64,000 nucleotides of DNA from Nocardia inohanensis NBRC 100128 (GTDB taxonomy: Bacteria > Actinomycetota > Actinomycetes > Mycobacteriales > Mycobacteriaceae): positions 434,001 to 498,000 of the forward strand of contig NZ_BDBK01000017.1 in NCBI RefSeq assembly GCF_001612945.1, read 5' to 3'. Under the pieces are notes generated by a model. The model searched no databases and was not told where the DNA came from. It was given only the letters and a program-made list of their open reading frames with translations. This document shows positions 15,675-23,137 of the stretch, piece by piece. A program made the translations under genes and the position numbers. Position 1 is the stretch's first letter. Every line of letters starts with the position of its first letter.

Positions 15675-16958
15675 TCACTCCGGAAGGGCTACGGCGGCGC
15701 GGCGGCGGGCGAGTACCTGGCGCAGGCCCAGGACCAGCACGGCGATGGCGGCGATGATGTAGATATCGCCGGGGACATGTTGCCACCAGGACCAATGCAG
15801 TTCGCGGCCTTGGCCGTTGGGGACAATGCCGGGTCCGATCAGGAACAGGACGGCGAATACGGCGATCAGGGCGTAGTGGGAGTTGCGGGGGTTGAGCGTC
15901 GCCCAGGCGATGGCGGCGACCAGGGCGGGGCCGGCCCAGACCCAGTGGTGGGTCCAGGAGACCGGCGAAATCAGCAGCAGCACCGCGGCGTTCACGAACA
16001 GGGCGGCGACCGACAGGACGGAGAACCTGGAGGTCGCCGTCGGTGCGGTCGAGTTCCGCTCCGTGGTGAAGAGGTGGTGCATGAGCGCCGCGCCCGCGCC
16101 GACGGCGACCAGGGCCAGTACCAGCCAGGCCGCGGTGGCGGCCGAGTCCGGCAGGCCGAGTCGGAAGATCATGCCCTTGAGGGACTGGTTGCCGACATAG
16201 TCGGGGGAGCCGATGCGGCGGGTGTCGGTGACGGTGTGGAACCAGTAGTCGCGGGATTCGGTGGGGAACAGGACGAATCCGCCGCCGATGACGGCCGCCG
16301 CGGTGCCGGCCGAGGTGGCGGCGGCCTTCCAGTCGCGGCGGATCAGGAAGTACAGGATGAACGCGGCCGGGGTGAGTTTGGTGACGGCGGCGATGCCGAC
16401 CAGTACGCCGCGCGGCCAGCGCGGCTTCTCGGTCAGGCAGTCGAGTGCGACGGCGGCCATCAGGACCATATTGACCTGACCGAACCAGAGGGTGATGCGC
16501 ACGGGTTCGATGGCCAGCAGCGCGACGACCGCGCCCGCGGTCACGGTGACTTTGAGGCGCTGATCGAGGTCCGGGCGAACCCGGGACAGCACCAGCCAGA
16601 TGGTCACCGCGAGACAGGCCAGCGAACTCGCGGTCAACAGCTGTTCGGCCAGCCACAGCGGCATGACCGCCAGCGGTGTCATCAAGATCGCCGCGGACGG
16701 GGGATAGGTGAACGGCAGATCCGTATGCCCCGCGACCGGCAGCGTCGGACCGTACAGCGCGGTGTCGTTGTACAGCCAGGACCGGGTGTCCACTCGATAA
16801 ACTTGCAGGTCGAGGAAGCCGTGCAGCCTCGAAATGATGAGCGTGACGGTCACCGAGAGCAGGATTCCGAGCGCGATCGGCGTCCGCGGAAGGCTGGTTC
16901 GTTCGTCTGTCTTCAGTTTGTGCAGCAAGCTGCGCTGCCCCGCCCGCGTCGTGATCAT
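15675..16958 (-). CDS. GT87-family polyprenyl-phosphate-mannose-type glycosyltransferase
   Basis: A 427-residue integral-membrane GT-C transferase (DUF2029/GT87), the family of mycobacterial alpha-mannosyltransferases that elongate PIMs and lipomannan with polyprenyl-phospho-mannose. About ten hydrophobic segments alternate with periplasmic loops. The first loop has DLQVYRVDTRSWLYNDTALY with acidic residues near the catalytic position, followed by LPFTYPPSAAILMTPLAVMP and the family hallmark ISPVSWTHHWVW. I use the ATG at 16958 rather than the TTG just before it. The lipid acceptor cannot be named from sequence. It is followed on the same strand by nothing but the degraded region. Confidence 0.88.
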   Translation of the reverse strand: MITTRAGQRSLLHKLKTDERTSLPRTPIALGILLSVTVTLIISRLHGFLDLQVYRVDTRSWLYNDTALYGPTLPVAGHTDLPFTYPPSAAILMTPLAVMPLWLAEQLLTASSLACLAVTIWLVLSRVRPDLDQRLKVTVTAGAVVALLAIEPVRITLWFGQVNMVLMAAVALDCLTEKPRWPRGVLVGIAAVTKLTPAAFILYFLIRRDWKAAATSAGTAAAVIGGGFVLFPTESRDYWFHTVTDTRRIGSPDYVGNQSLKGMIFRLGLPDSAATAAWLVLALVAVGAGAALMHHLFTTERNSTAPTATSRFSVLSVAALFVNAAVLLLISPVSWTHHWVWAGPALVAAIAWATLNPRNSHYALIAVFAVLFLIGPGIVPNGQGRELHWSWWQHVPGDIYIIAAIAVLVLGLRQVLARRRAAVALPE

Positions 16959-17018
16959 CAAGCAGACCCTAACCTTTTGACGTGCGCGCGGGATATGCGG
17001 ATTCCGTTGCGAGAGTGG

Positions 17019-18377
17019 CTAATCAACGGCTAATCCGATGGTTTCCGGCATGGTGCGCCCACCCCAGCGCGCCAGCCGGCCGTGCGGCGCGGCGAACCAG
17101 GTCGCGTAGAACACCACCCAGACCGCCGCCAGCGCGCCCAGCACCGCGATTCCGGCCGGAATCGGATAGTCGGCCATGGTGACGGCCAGGAAACGGTAGG
17201 ACAGCAGCAGCCCGGCGAAGACCGCGGCACCCAGCGCCACCGGGCGCACCCGGATCCAGCTCCAGCCGCGCTCGGGTTCCCGCAGCGCCGACTCGACCGT
17301 CATGCACAGCACCGCGCCCGCCACCAGATCGGCGCCGTAGTGGTAGCCGAAGCCGAGCGTCGCCAGCAGCGTGCCGATCAGCCAGAAAGTACCCGCCCAG
17401 CGCAGCCAGCGCGGGCCGATGCGGGAGTGGATGAACAGCGCTGTCGCCCAGGCGGTATGCATGGACGGCATGCAATTGCGGGCGGTCACCGTATCGAAGG
17501 GCATCGGCCGCGGAGCGGTCAGCGCGGGCAGCACATCGGGCCAGTCGCCGACCTGGAGGCCGTGGCCCAGCGGCCCGTACGCGAAGACCGGACCCACGAC
17601 CGGGAACAGCACGTAGCCGAGCGGCCCGATGACGCCCAGCACCAGGAAGGTGCGCAGCAGATTGTGCCGCGGCCACGGACCGGTCGTCACATGGCGCAGC
17701 TGCCAGGCCGCGATCACCACCGCGGCCACCGGCAATTGGATGTACACCACGTGCAGCACGTTCGAGGGGATCGGGCCCAGCGCCTCGAGTACCCGGCCCA
17801 CCACCCACGCGGGCTCGCCCAGCGCTCGATCGGCGAGCTGGACGTATTGGTCCAGCACCTGCGGGCCGTTGACGATGCTGACCATCAGCCAGGTGTCGGC
17901 GAGCTTCGAGGCCATGATGAGCAGCACGCCGAAAGCGATGGCGTGCAAGGCCGTACGACGCTGCGAGCCTTGCCAGCGTGCGGCGGTGACGGTCAGGGCC
18001 GTCAGCGCGAGCGTCGGCCCGGTGCCGATCGATACGTGCCAGCCGCAGGCCGCCTGTAGGGCGAGCACCAGCAGGTCCAGCACCGCCGCCGCGGTCAGGC
18101 TGACGACGCGCGCCCGCGCGGGCACGCCGATGCAGGCCAGTCCCAGACCGGCCCAGGACACGAAGGCCGATTGCGGGTTGGCGAGGTAGTCGTCGAGCAG
18201 GCTGTGCAGCGGCCCGAGGGTGTCGTGTGCCGACGCCCATAGCTGCGCGAGCACCAGCAGCGCCGTCGCCACCATCAGCCCGGCGGCCGGAACGAGCCGG
18301 TTACCGGCCCTGCTGGACAACGACGAGCCGGAAACGTTCACCTCGTGGTCGACCAGCACTGTAAATCGATAACACAT
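17019..18377 (-). CDS. PAP2-superfamily membrane phosphatase / inositolphosphotransferase-like protein
   Basis: A 452-residue polytopic membrane protein. The catalytic pair of the PAP2_3 (Aur1/Ipt1-like) family is clear: ARNCMPSMHTAWATALF and LGFGYHYGADLVAG. About ten helices surround these, with long N-terminal membrane parts not found in short PAP2 enzymes. A role in phospholipid or polyprenyl-phosphate head-group metabolism is likely, and the GT87 neighbour on the same strand suggests cell-envelope lipids (inference). The start is uncertain: ATG 18377, GTG 18359 and GTG 18392 all lack a good ribosome site. Confidence 0.82.
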   Translation of the reverse strand: MCYRFTVLVDHEVNVSGSSLSSRAGNRLVPAAGLMVATALLVLAQLWASAHDTLGPLHSLLDDYLANPQSAFVSWAGLGLACIGVPARARVVSLTAAAVLDLLVLALQAACGWHVSIGTGPTLALTALTVTAARWQGSQRRTALHAIAFGVLLIMASKLADTWLMVSIVNGPQVLDQYVQLADRALGEPAWVVGRVLEALGPIPSNVLHVVYIQLPVAAVVIAAWQLRHVTTGPWPRHNLLRTFLVLGVIGPLGYVLFPVVGPVFAYGPLGHGLQVGDWPDVLPALTAPRPMPFDTVTARNCMPSMHTAWATALFIHSRIGPRWLRWAGTFWLIGTLLATLGFGYHYGADLVAGAVLCMTVESALREPERGWSWIRVRPVALGAAVFAGLLLSYRFLAVTMADYPIPAGIAVLGALAAVWVVFYATWFAAPHGRLARWGGRTMPETIGLAVD

Positions 18378-18513
18378 GGGAAACGGAGGCACAACTTCCG
18401 GTTACCGAAAAGTGTGGGTCAGACGCCCAGTATCGGCGGGTCGTCAAATGTCGCGGGGCGTGTCCCGTTCGGGCCGCTCGAGGCGGGCGTGCGCCGCGGG
18501 TGAAAAGGTTCCC

Positions 18514-19398
18514 TCAGAAGCCGCCGCTGTCGAATCCGTCGAAGCCGCCGAAGTCTCCGTAATCGCCGAAATCACCGCCGCCGACATCCGCGCCGGGATC
18601 GGCGCAGCCGCTGTCGCCGGAACCCGCATCGGCCGCCCCGCCGTCGTAACCCGCCCCGCCGTCGTAACCCGCCCCGCCGTCGTAACCCGCATCGCCGGTC
18701 TGATCCCCGTAGCCGCCGTTGTCCCCGGCATCCAGTCCGGCCTGATACCCGTCCCCGTACCCGCTCTCGAAAGCGGCCGAGTCATAACCGATTCCGGGCA
18801 TACCGCTGAAGAGGGCATCGAACAGCAGCACCGACCCCACACCCCACGCGCCCGCCACGAGCGCGGTCTTCCACCACGGTTCGGAGTACCAGCCCGCCGG
18901 CACCGGCCGCCCCGCGACCCGCCCGCCCGGGTAGTAGTTGGGCGTGGCCGGCGACGGCGTGGGGGAGGCTTCGATGCGCCGCCCGTCGTAATCGACCACG
19001 CGCTCCTCGGTCACCTTGCCGGCGCTGCGCTGCCCGTCGAGCTCGGGCACGGCGGGCCCGGGATCCATCCCCATGGCGGCGCGGGCGGCCCGCACGTAGT
19101 AGAGCCCTTCCAGCGCGGTCTCTTTCGCGAGCCGGGCCTGCGCGACGCTCTGCGCCTGGTCGATCTGCGAGCCGGCGGCGGTGAAGCGCTCGGCGGCGTC
19201 GGCGAGCGCCTGCTTGGACGGATCATCGGATCCGGTGAGGTTGTAGACCTGGCCGCCGAGGCGTTCGATGACCCGGCGGGCGTCGGCCTTGGCATCGGCG
19301 AGCTGGGAATTGGCGCGGGCCCGCTGGGCCGCGCCGACCGCGACGACGCCGAGCAGCACGACCACCAGGACGATGAGCAGTACGACAACCGTTGCCAT
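18514..19398 (-). CDS. Single-pass membrane protein with Gly/Tyr/Asp repeat tail
   Basis: A 294-residue protein with an N-terminal membrane helix (residues 2-23) and a helical, Ala-rich domain (about 25-120: QRARANSQLADAKADARRVI, AADAAERFTAAGSQIDQAQS). A second hydrophobic stretch lies around WWKTALVAGAWGVGSVLLF, and a ~90-residue C-terminal tail is rich in G, D, Y and F. The tail contains three perfect GYDGGA units. Actinobacterial homologues are usually labelled DUF1542-like; I do not know a function. The ATG at 19398 has GGGTGGGAAG upstream. Confidence 0.75.
   Translation of the reverse strand: MATVVVLLIVLVVVLLGVVAVGAAQRARANSQLADAKADARRVIERLGGQVYNLTGSDDPSKQALADAAERFTAAGSQIDQAQSVAQARLAKETALEGLYYVRAARAAMGMDPGPAVPELDGQRSAGKVTEERVVDYDGRRIEASPTPSPATPNYYPGGRVAGRPVPAGWYSEPWWKTALVAGAWGVGSVLLFDALFSGMPGIGYDSAAFESGYGDGYQAGLDAGDNGGYGDQTGDAGYDGGAGYDGGAGYDGGAADAGSGDSGCADPGADVGGGDFGDYGDFGGFDGFDSGGF
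18635..18688. repeat. Three perfect 18-base tandem repeats in a coding tail
   Basis: The unit GCCCCGCCGTCGTAACCC occurs three times without a mismatch. On the minus strand it encodes the repeated GYDGGA of the membrane protein. Perfect identity at synonymous sites suggests recent slippage. Confidence 0.9.
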
Positions 19399-19488
19399 GC
19401 TTCCCACCCTACGCAGCGGTATTTGCGCAAGGCTTGCCATGCGCTGTGAGTTGTGCGGTGGAACTTCAGCTTTCCCGCAGGTCCGAAA

Positions 19489-20499
19489 CTATCCGGCGAC
19501 CGCGGCGAACCGGGACCTCGGTCCGCCTGAGTCGACCTCCTCGTCGAGTTCCGATACCGCGAACTGCCGTTTGCCCGCCGTCTTCGCCGAATACATGGCC
19601 CGGTCCGCGCTGCGCAGCAGGTCCGCGAAGTCGAAATCGCGGCCGGGCGGGGAGAACGCGGTGCCCACGCTGGCCGAGGCCGGCACCGGTCCGGCGGCCG
19701 TCGGCACCGGTTCGCACAGCGCCGACAGCACCCGCATGGCCAGCTCACCCAGGCTGTTGCGGCGGGCGGGCAGCGCCACCACGAATTCGTCGCCGCCGTA
19801 GCGCGCGATCACCGTCTCGGGCGGGCAGGTGGCGCGCAGCCGCTGGGCGATGGTGACCAGCACCTCGTCCCCGACCGCATGCCCGAACCCGTCATTGATC
19901 TGCTTGAAGTCGTCCAGGTCGATCAGCAGCAATCCGACCCCGCGCGCCGGATCGGTCGACATCATCCGGACCCGCTCCTGCAACAGCGAGCGATTGGCCA
20001 GATCGGTGAGCGCGTCGTGGGTGGCCTCGTGCCGCAGCCGGGTCTGCAAGGCCGCGATCTCCTGCACGCGCACCGAGACCGCCTCCGACAGGCTGCGTTC
20101 CTGCTGCGCGAGGGCCCGCTGTTGCAGCGCCTCGGCATAACTGTCGATGGCCTGGCTGGCGATCAACGGCCACCGGGTGGCGATCAACGACCCCGGATCC
20201 CCGGGTGTCAACCCGAGCAGGGCGCGGCTGGCGGGCGCCAGCATGCGGGTCCGATCGAACGGTGATTCCGCCAGCCGCCGCCCGACGGCACGCGCCGCGG
20301 GCACCGGAAACGGTTCGGACCCGGCCAGATTCAGTAGTTCATCGATGACGCGGCCGAAAATCCGCTCCATATCGGTCGGGGGAAGTTCGGGTGCGGCGCC
20401 CACCGCGGCGCCCGTCCCGCCCGGATGCACCGAGCGCACCCATTCCCTGATGGTCGCCGCGACCAGCGCGGCCGTTCGGGTGTCGAGTCGGATGGGCAT
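19489..20499 (-). CDS. GGDEF-domain diguanylate cyclase
   Basis: A 336-residue protein expected to make cyclic di-GMP from two GTP. The C-terminal ~160 residues are a full GGDEF domain: THDALTDLANRSLLQERVRM, LLLIDLDDFKQINDGFGHAV, the intact active site ARYGGDEFVVALP, and a final RADRAMYSAKTAGKRQ-like segment. The N-terminal ~160 residues are helical with no recognised sensor fold and no membrane segment, so it is probably cytosolic. A coiled linker precedes the catalytic domain. No RxxD inhibitory site was seen five residues before GGDEF. There is no EAL or HD-GYP partner in the window. Confidence 0.92.
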   Translation of the reverse strand: MPIRLDTRTAALVAATIREWVRSVHPGGTGAAVGAAPELPPTDMERIFGRVIDELLNLAGSEPFPVPAARAVGRRLAESPFDRTRMLAPASRALLGLTPGDPGSLIATRWPLIASQAIDSYAEALQQRALAQQERSLSEAVSVRVQEIAALQTRLRHEATHDALTDLANRSLLQERVRMMSTDPARGVGLLLIDLDDFKQINDGFGHAVGDEVLVTIAQRLRATCPPETVIARYGGDEFVVALPARRNSLGELAMRVLSALCEPVPTAAGPVPASASVGTAFSPPGRDFDFADLLRSADRAMYSAKTAGKRQFAVSELDEEVDSGGPRSRFAAVAG

Positions 20500-20505
20500 A
20501 CGCGC

Positions 20506-20610
20506 TCACCCGGCGAACGGGATGTCGGTGCCGGCGCCGGTGCCGGTCGCACACTTCGGATCGATCTCACTGCCACGCGGTCGGCCACACCATGTCTGGC
20601 GCACGCTCAC
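20506..20610 (-). CDS. Possible 34-residue leader peptide of the diguanylate cyclase gene
   Basis: A short frame (VSVRQTWCGRPRGSEIDPKC, ending IPFAG) starts at GTG 20610, has a purine-rich AAAGGGGGCG upstream, and ends 6 bases before the cyclase start. Tight spacing suggests translational coupling, but there is no homology evidence. The rest of the 20500-20900 stretch shows no gene that I can support. Confidence 0.25.
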   Translation of the reverse strand: MSVRQTWCGRPRGSEIDPKCATGTGAGTDIPFAG

Positions 20611-20900
20611 CGCCCCCTTTCCGATACCCCCGTCGGACAAAAAGGATCCTAGCAAGCCACCCGACATCGAAAACCCCTGTTTCAGAACAGGTTCCCGGCG
20701 TCTCGCGAATGGCGATCGGATGTCACATCGCTCCCGGCGCCCCCGCGTTACACACCCCCGCCGCGAGTCTCGCGCGACTCGCCGCATCCCCACCCCTCGA
20801 CATGCCCGACGTGCACGAACCCGCCCGGATTGGCTTTCCGGGAGTGAGGTTCGGTACAGTGCTCAACGCATACCGCATCGGCCTCCGATGCGCGTCGCAT

Positions 20901-20971
<71 letters not shown>

Positions 20972-21013
20972 CTTTCCCGTTTTTCGGGGAGCGTCGGCAC
21001 TGCCGAACGTGAA

Positions 21014-21290
<277 letters not shown>

Positions 21291-21299
21291 CGGCCGAGG

Positions 21300-21535
21300 G
21301 TACGCCGGGCGGGTTCGGTGCTCCAGGGGGTTCCGATCCGGGAGGTGGCGCGGCCGCTGGGCCGGGATGGCGGCTCGGGAGCGGGGGGCGACGCCCGGTT
21401 CGCCCAGTAGTTGCGATACGTAGTTGCGGATCGTTCTCTCGGACAGGGCAGGCGGGCGGCAATCTGCTTGTCGCCCGCGCCTTCTCCGGAGAGACCCGGC
21501 AGCCGGCGCGGCCTGCGCGATATCGCAGACCGCGC
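21300..21535 (-). pseudogene. Frameshifted 3' remnant of a NarL/LuxR (DevR-like) response regulator
   Basis: In one frame LSGEGAGDKQIAARL is the first half of a LuxR-type helix-turn-helix. One base is missing, and the adjacent frame continues LSERTIRNYVSQLLGEPGVA, then DRNPLEH. Together they match the DevR/NarL output-domain pattern (NKQIA, an ERT or EKT turn, and NYVSRLLAKLG). The receiver domain and most of the gene are absent, because the neighbouring gene's stop is at 21550. It is probably a dead fragment. A sequencing error would repair the frame but not the truncation. Confidence 0.65.
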
Positions 21536-21549
21536 TTCGGGGGCTGAAC

Positions 21550-22359
21550 CTACTTCGGCTGCTCGGCCGTAGTGGTCGGAACCACCTGTGCCGGTTCGGT
21601 TTTCGGCTTGTCGGCCCACTTGGTGGTGCCGTCGGCGGCCTGCATGGTGGTGAGCAGGTCGATGCCGGCGGCGATCAAGGTGGGGCCGCCGACCGCGATG
21701 CTGCCGATGATGCCGCCGACGCTGGCGCCGGTGGCGAGACCGGCGATGCAGCCCGCCGCGATGGTGGCGATGCAGCCGATGGTGGCGCCCAGGGCGGTGC
21801 CGACGAAGGTGCCGATCGAGGTGCCGAGGCTGAATTGCAGGGTGAAGTCGTTGAGGGCGCGCTGGTTCTCCGCCTGCGAGGCAACGGGTTTCACCATCAG
21901 GGGCTGGGAGATGGCGAGGCCGGCGGGCTTCTGCGGGGTGAGTGCGAGGACCGTGGCGTCCTGGTCCAGGCGCGGGGCGACCGGGATGTCGACCGGGCCG
22001 ACGTGGAAGACCAGCGGCAGGGTCAGGACCGTATTGCCGGTGGCGTCCTTGACGTCCGCGACTTCGACCACGGTGGCGGGGTCGACGGCGGCGCCGTCGG
22101 CGGCCACGGGGACGCCGTCCTTTTCGGCCAGGCGCTGGTCGTTGCCGGCGGCGATATCGCTCGCGCGGGCCTTGGTGAGGGTGAAGGTGCCGCCCTTGAG
22201 AGTGGTGACGACCGTTTTGTCGACGAGCTTCGTCGAGTAGGCGATGTGCTCGGGTGTGGTCTCCTGCGGAGCTGCGGGCTCGGCGTTCGCCAGGCCGGTA
22301 GCCACGGTCAGTGCGCCGATCACCAGGGTGGTTGCCGCGGTGGCGCAGCGGAACTCCAT
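21550..22359 (-). CDS. Secreted protein with hydrophobic glycine-rich C-terminal region
   Basis: A 269-residue exported protein. The signal peptide covers residues 1-26 with probable cleavage after ANA (GALTVATGLANA-EPAAP). The middle is beta-rich and acidic (TTLKGGTFTLTKARASDIAA). Residues about 175-235 are a glycine-zipper-like hydrophobic stretch (GTFVGTALGATIGCIATIAA, then GASVGGIIGSIAVGGPTLIA) that could insert in a membrane. Similar proteins occur in Nocardia and relatives with no known function. The terminal PKTEPAQVVPTTTAEQPK is low-complexity. Confidence 0.8.
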   Translation of the reverse strand: MEFRCATAATTLVIGALTVATGLANAEPAAPQETTPEHIAYSTKLVDKTVVTTLKGGTFTLTKARASDIAAGNDQRLAEKDGVPVAADGAAVDPATVVEVADVKDATGNTVLTLPLVFHVGPVDIPVAPRLDQDATVLALTPQKPAGLAISQPLMVKPVASQAENQRALNDFTLQFSLGTSIGTFVGTALGATIGCIATIAAGCIAGLATGASVGGIIGSIAVGGPTLIAAGIDLLTTMQAADGTTKWADKPKTEPAQVVPTTTAEQPK

Positions 22360-22571
22360 GCGGTATCCAATCCGTCATCAGGTGTGGGCAGATCCAACCG
22401 CTGGAGCTTAAACGAACGCGCGGGGGCCGATTCCCTTTCGGTCCCCCAGGATCCGCCGGAAATTAGCGCGAGATTATCGAAAAATGATCCCGCCCTATGG
22501 TTTGCCGAAGCGTCGCCAACTGTAGCGCCCGGAGTGCGCACGCGTGACCCGAACGCGGCAGACTGCCAGGA

Positions 22572-23048
22572 ATGAGCCTCAGGTACAGCGCCGGCGTCCT
22601 GCTTTTCCGCCGATCTCCCGACCTGGAAGTACTCCTCGGCCACATGGGCGGACCGCTCTGGGCGAAGAAGGACGCGGCGGCGTGGTCGATCCCGAAGGGC
22701 GAAATCGACCCCGCCGACGGCCACCTGCAAGCCGCCGCCCGCCGGGAATTCACCGAGGAGCTCGGCCTTCCCGTCCCCGAAGGCGACTGGATTCCACTCG
22801 GCAATGTGCAGTACGGCAGTGGCCGCGGCCGTAAAGAGGTGACCGTCTGGGCGGTGGAGGGCGACCTCGACCCGGCCGACGTCGTCCCCGGCACCTTCGA
22901 TATGGAATGGCCGCCCCGCTCCGGCCGCATCGCCCAATTCCCCGAAATAGACCGAGCCGAATGGTTCACCCCCGCCATCGCCCACGAAAAGCTGGGAAAG
23001 GGCCAGCGCCCCTTCCTCGATCGCTTGGTCGAGTACCTGAACGATTGA
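22572..23048 (+). CDS. NUDIX hydrolase
   Basis: A 158-residue Nudix-fold protein that should cleave a nucleoside diphosphate linked to another group. SAGVLLFRR (residues 6-14) opens the fold, and SIPKGEIDPADGHLQAAARR plus EFTEELG forms the Nudix box (residues about 39-65). The catalytic REFTEE is intact, but the Glu seven positions before the RE pair is Gly here. The substrate cannot be inferred. A 20-base inverted repeat begins directly after the stop. Confidence 0.9.
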   Translation: MSLRYSAGVLLFRRSPDLEVLLGHMGGPLWAKKDAAAWSIPKGEIDPADGHLQAAARREFTEELGLPVPEGDWIPLGNVQYGSGRGRKEVTVWAVEGDLDPADVVPGTFDMEWPPRSGRIAQFPEIDRAEWFTPAIAHEKLGKGQRPFLDRLVEYLND

Positions 23049-23105
23049 TCAGTGGGAACTGGTTGCGGGGCCTTCTCGGCCGATGCCGCAACCAGTTCCC
23101 ACTGA
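23049..23105. repeat. Inverted repeat family C, copy 1 (terminator-like)
   Basis: Perfect 20-base arms, TCAGTGGGAACTGGTTGCGG at 23049-23068 and its complement at 23086-23105, are followed by GACCGCGCGGTC and a run of six T. It lies between the converging nudix and pnkp genes and can act as a bidirectional terminator. Copy 2 is at 55114-55174 with the same arms. Confidence 0.9.
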
Positions 23106-23137
23106 CCGCGCGGTCCTTTTTTGGGGGTGCGCGTCGT

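Noticed and set aside
15777..17033. A 418-codon plus-strand frame opposite the GT87 gene.
   Set aside because: Gln/Arg/Asp-rich antisense composition; the minus strand encodes a typical membrane transferase.
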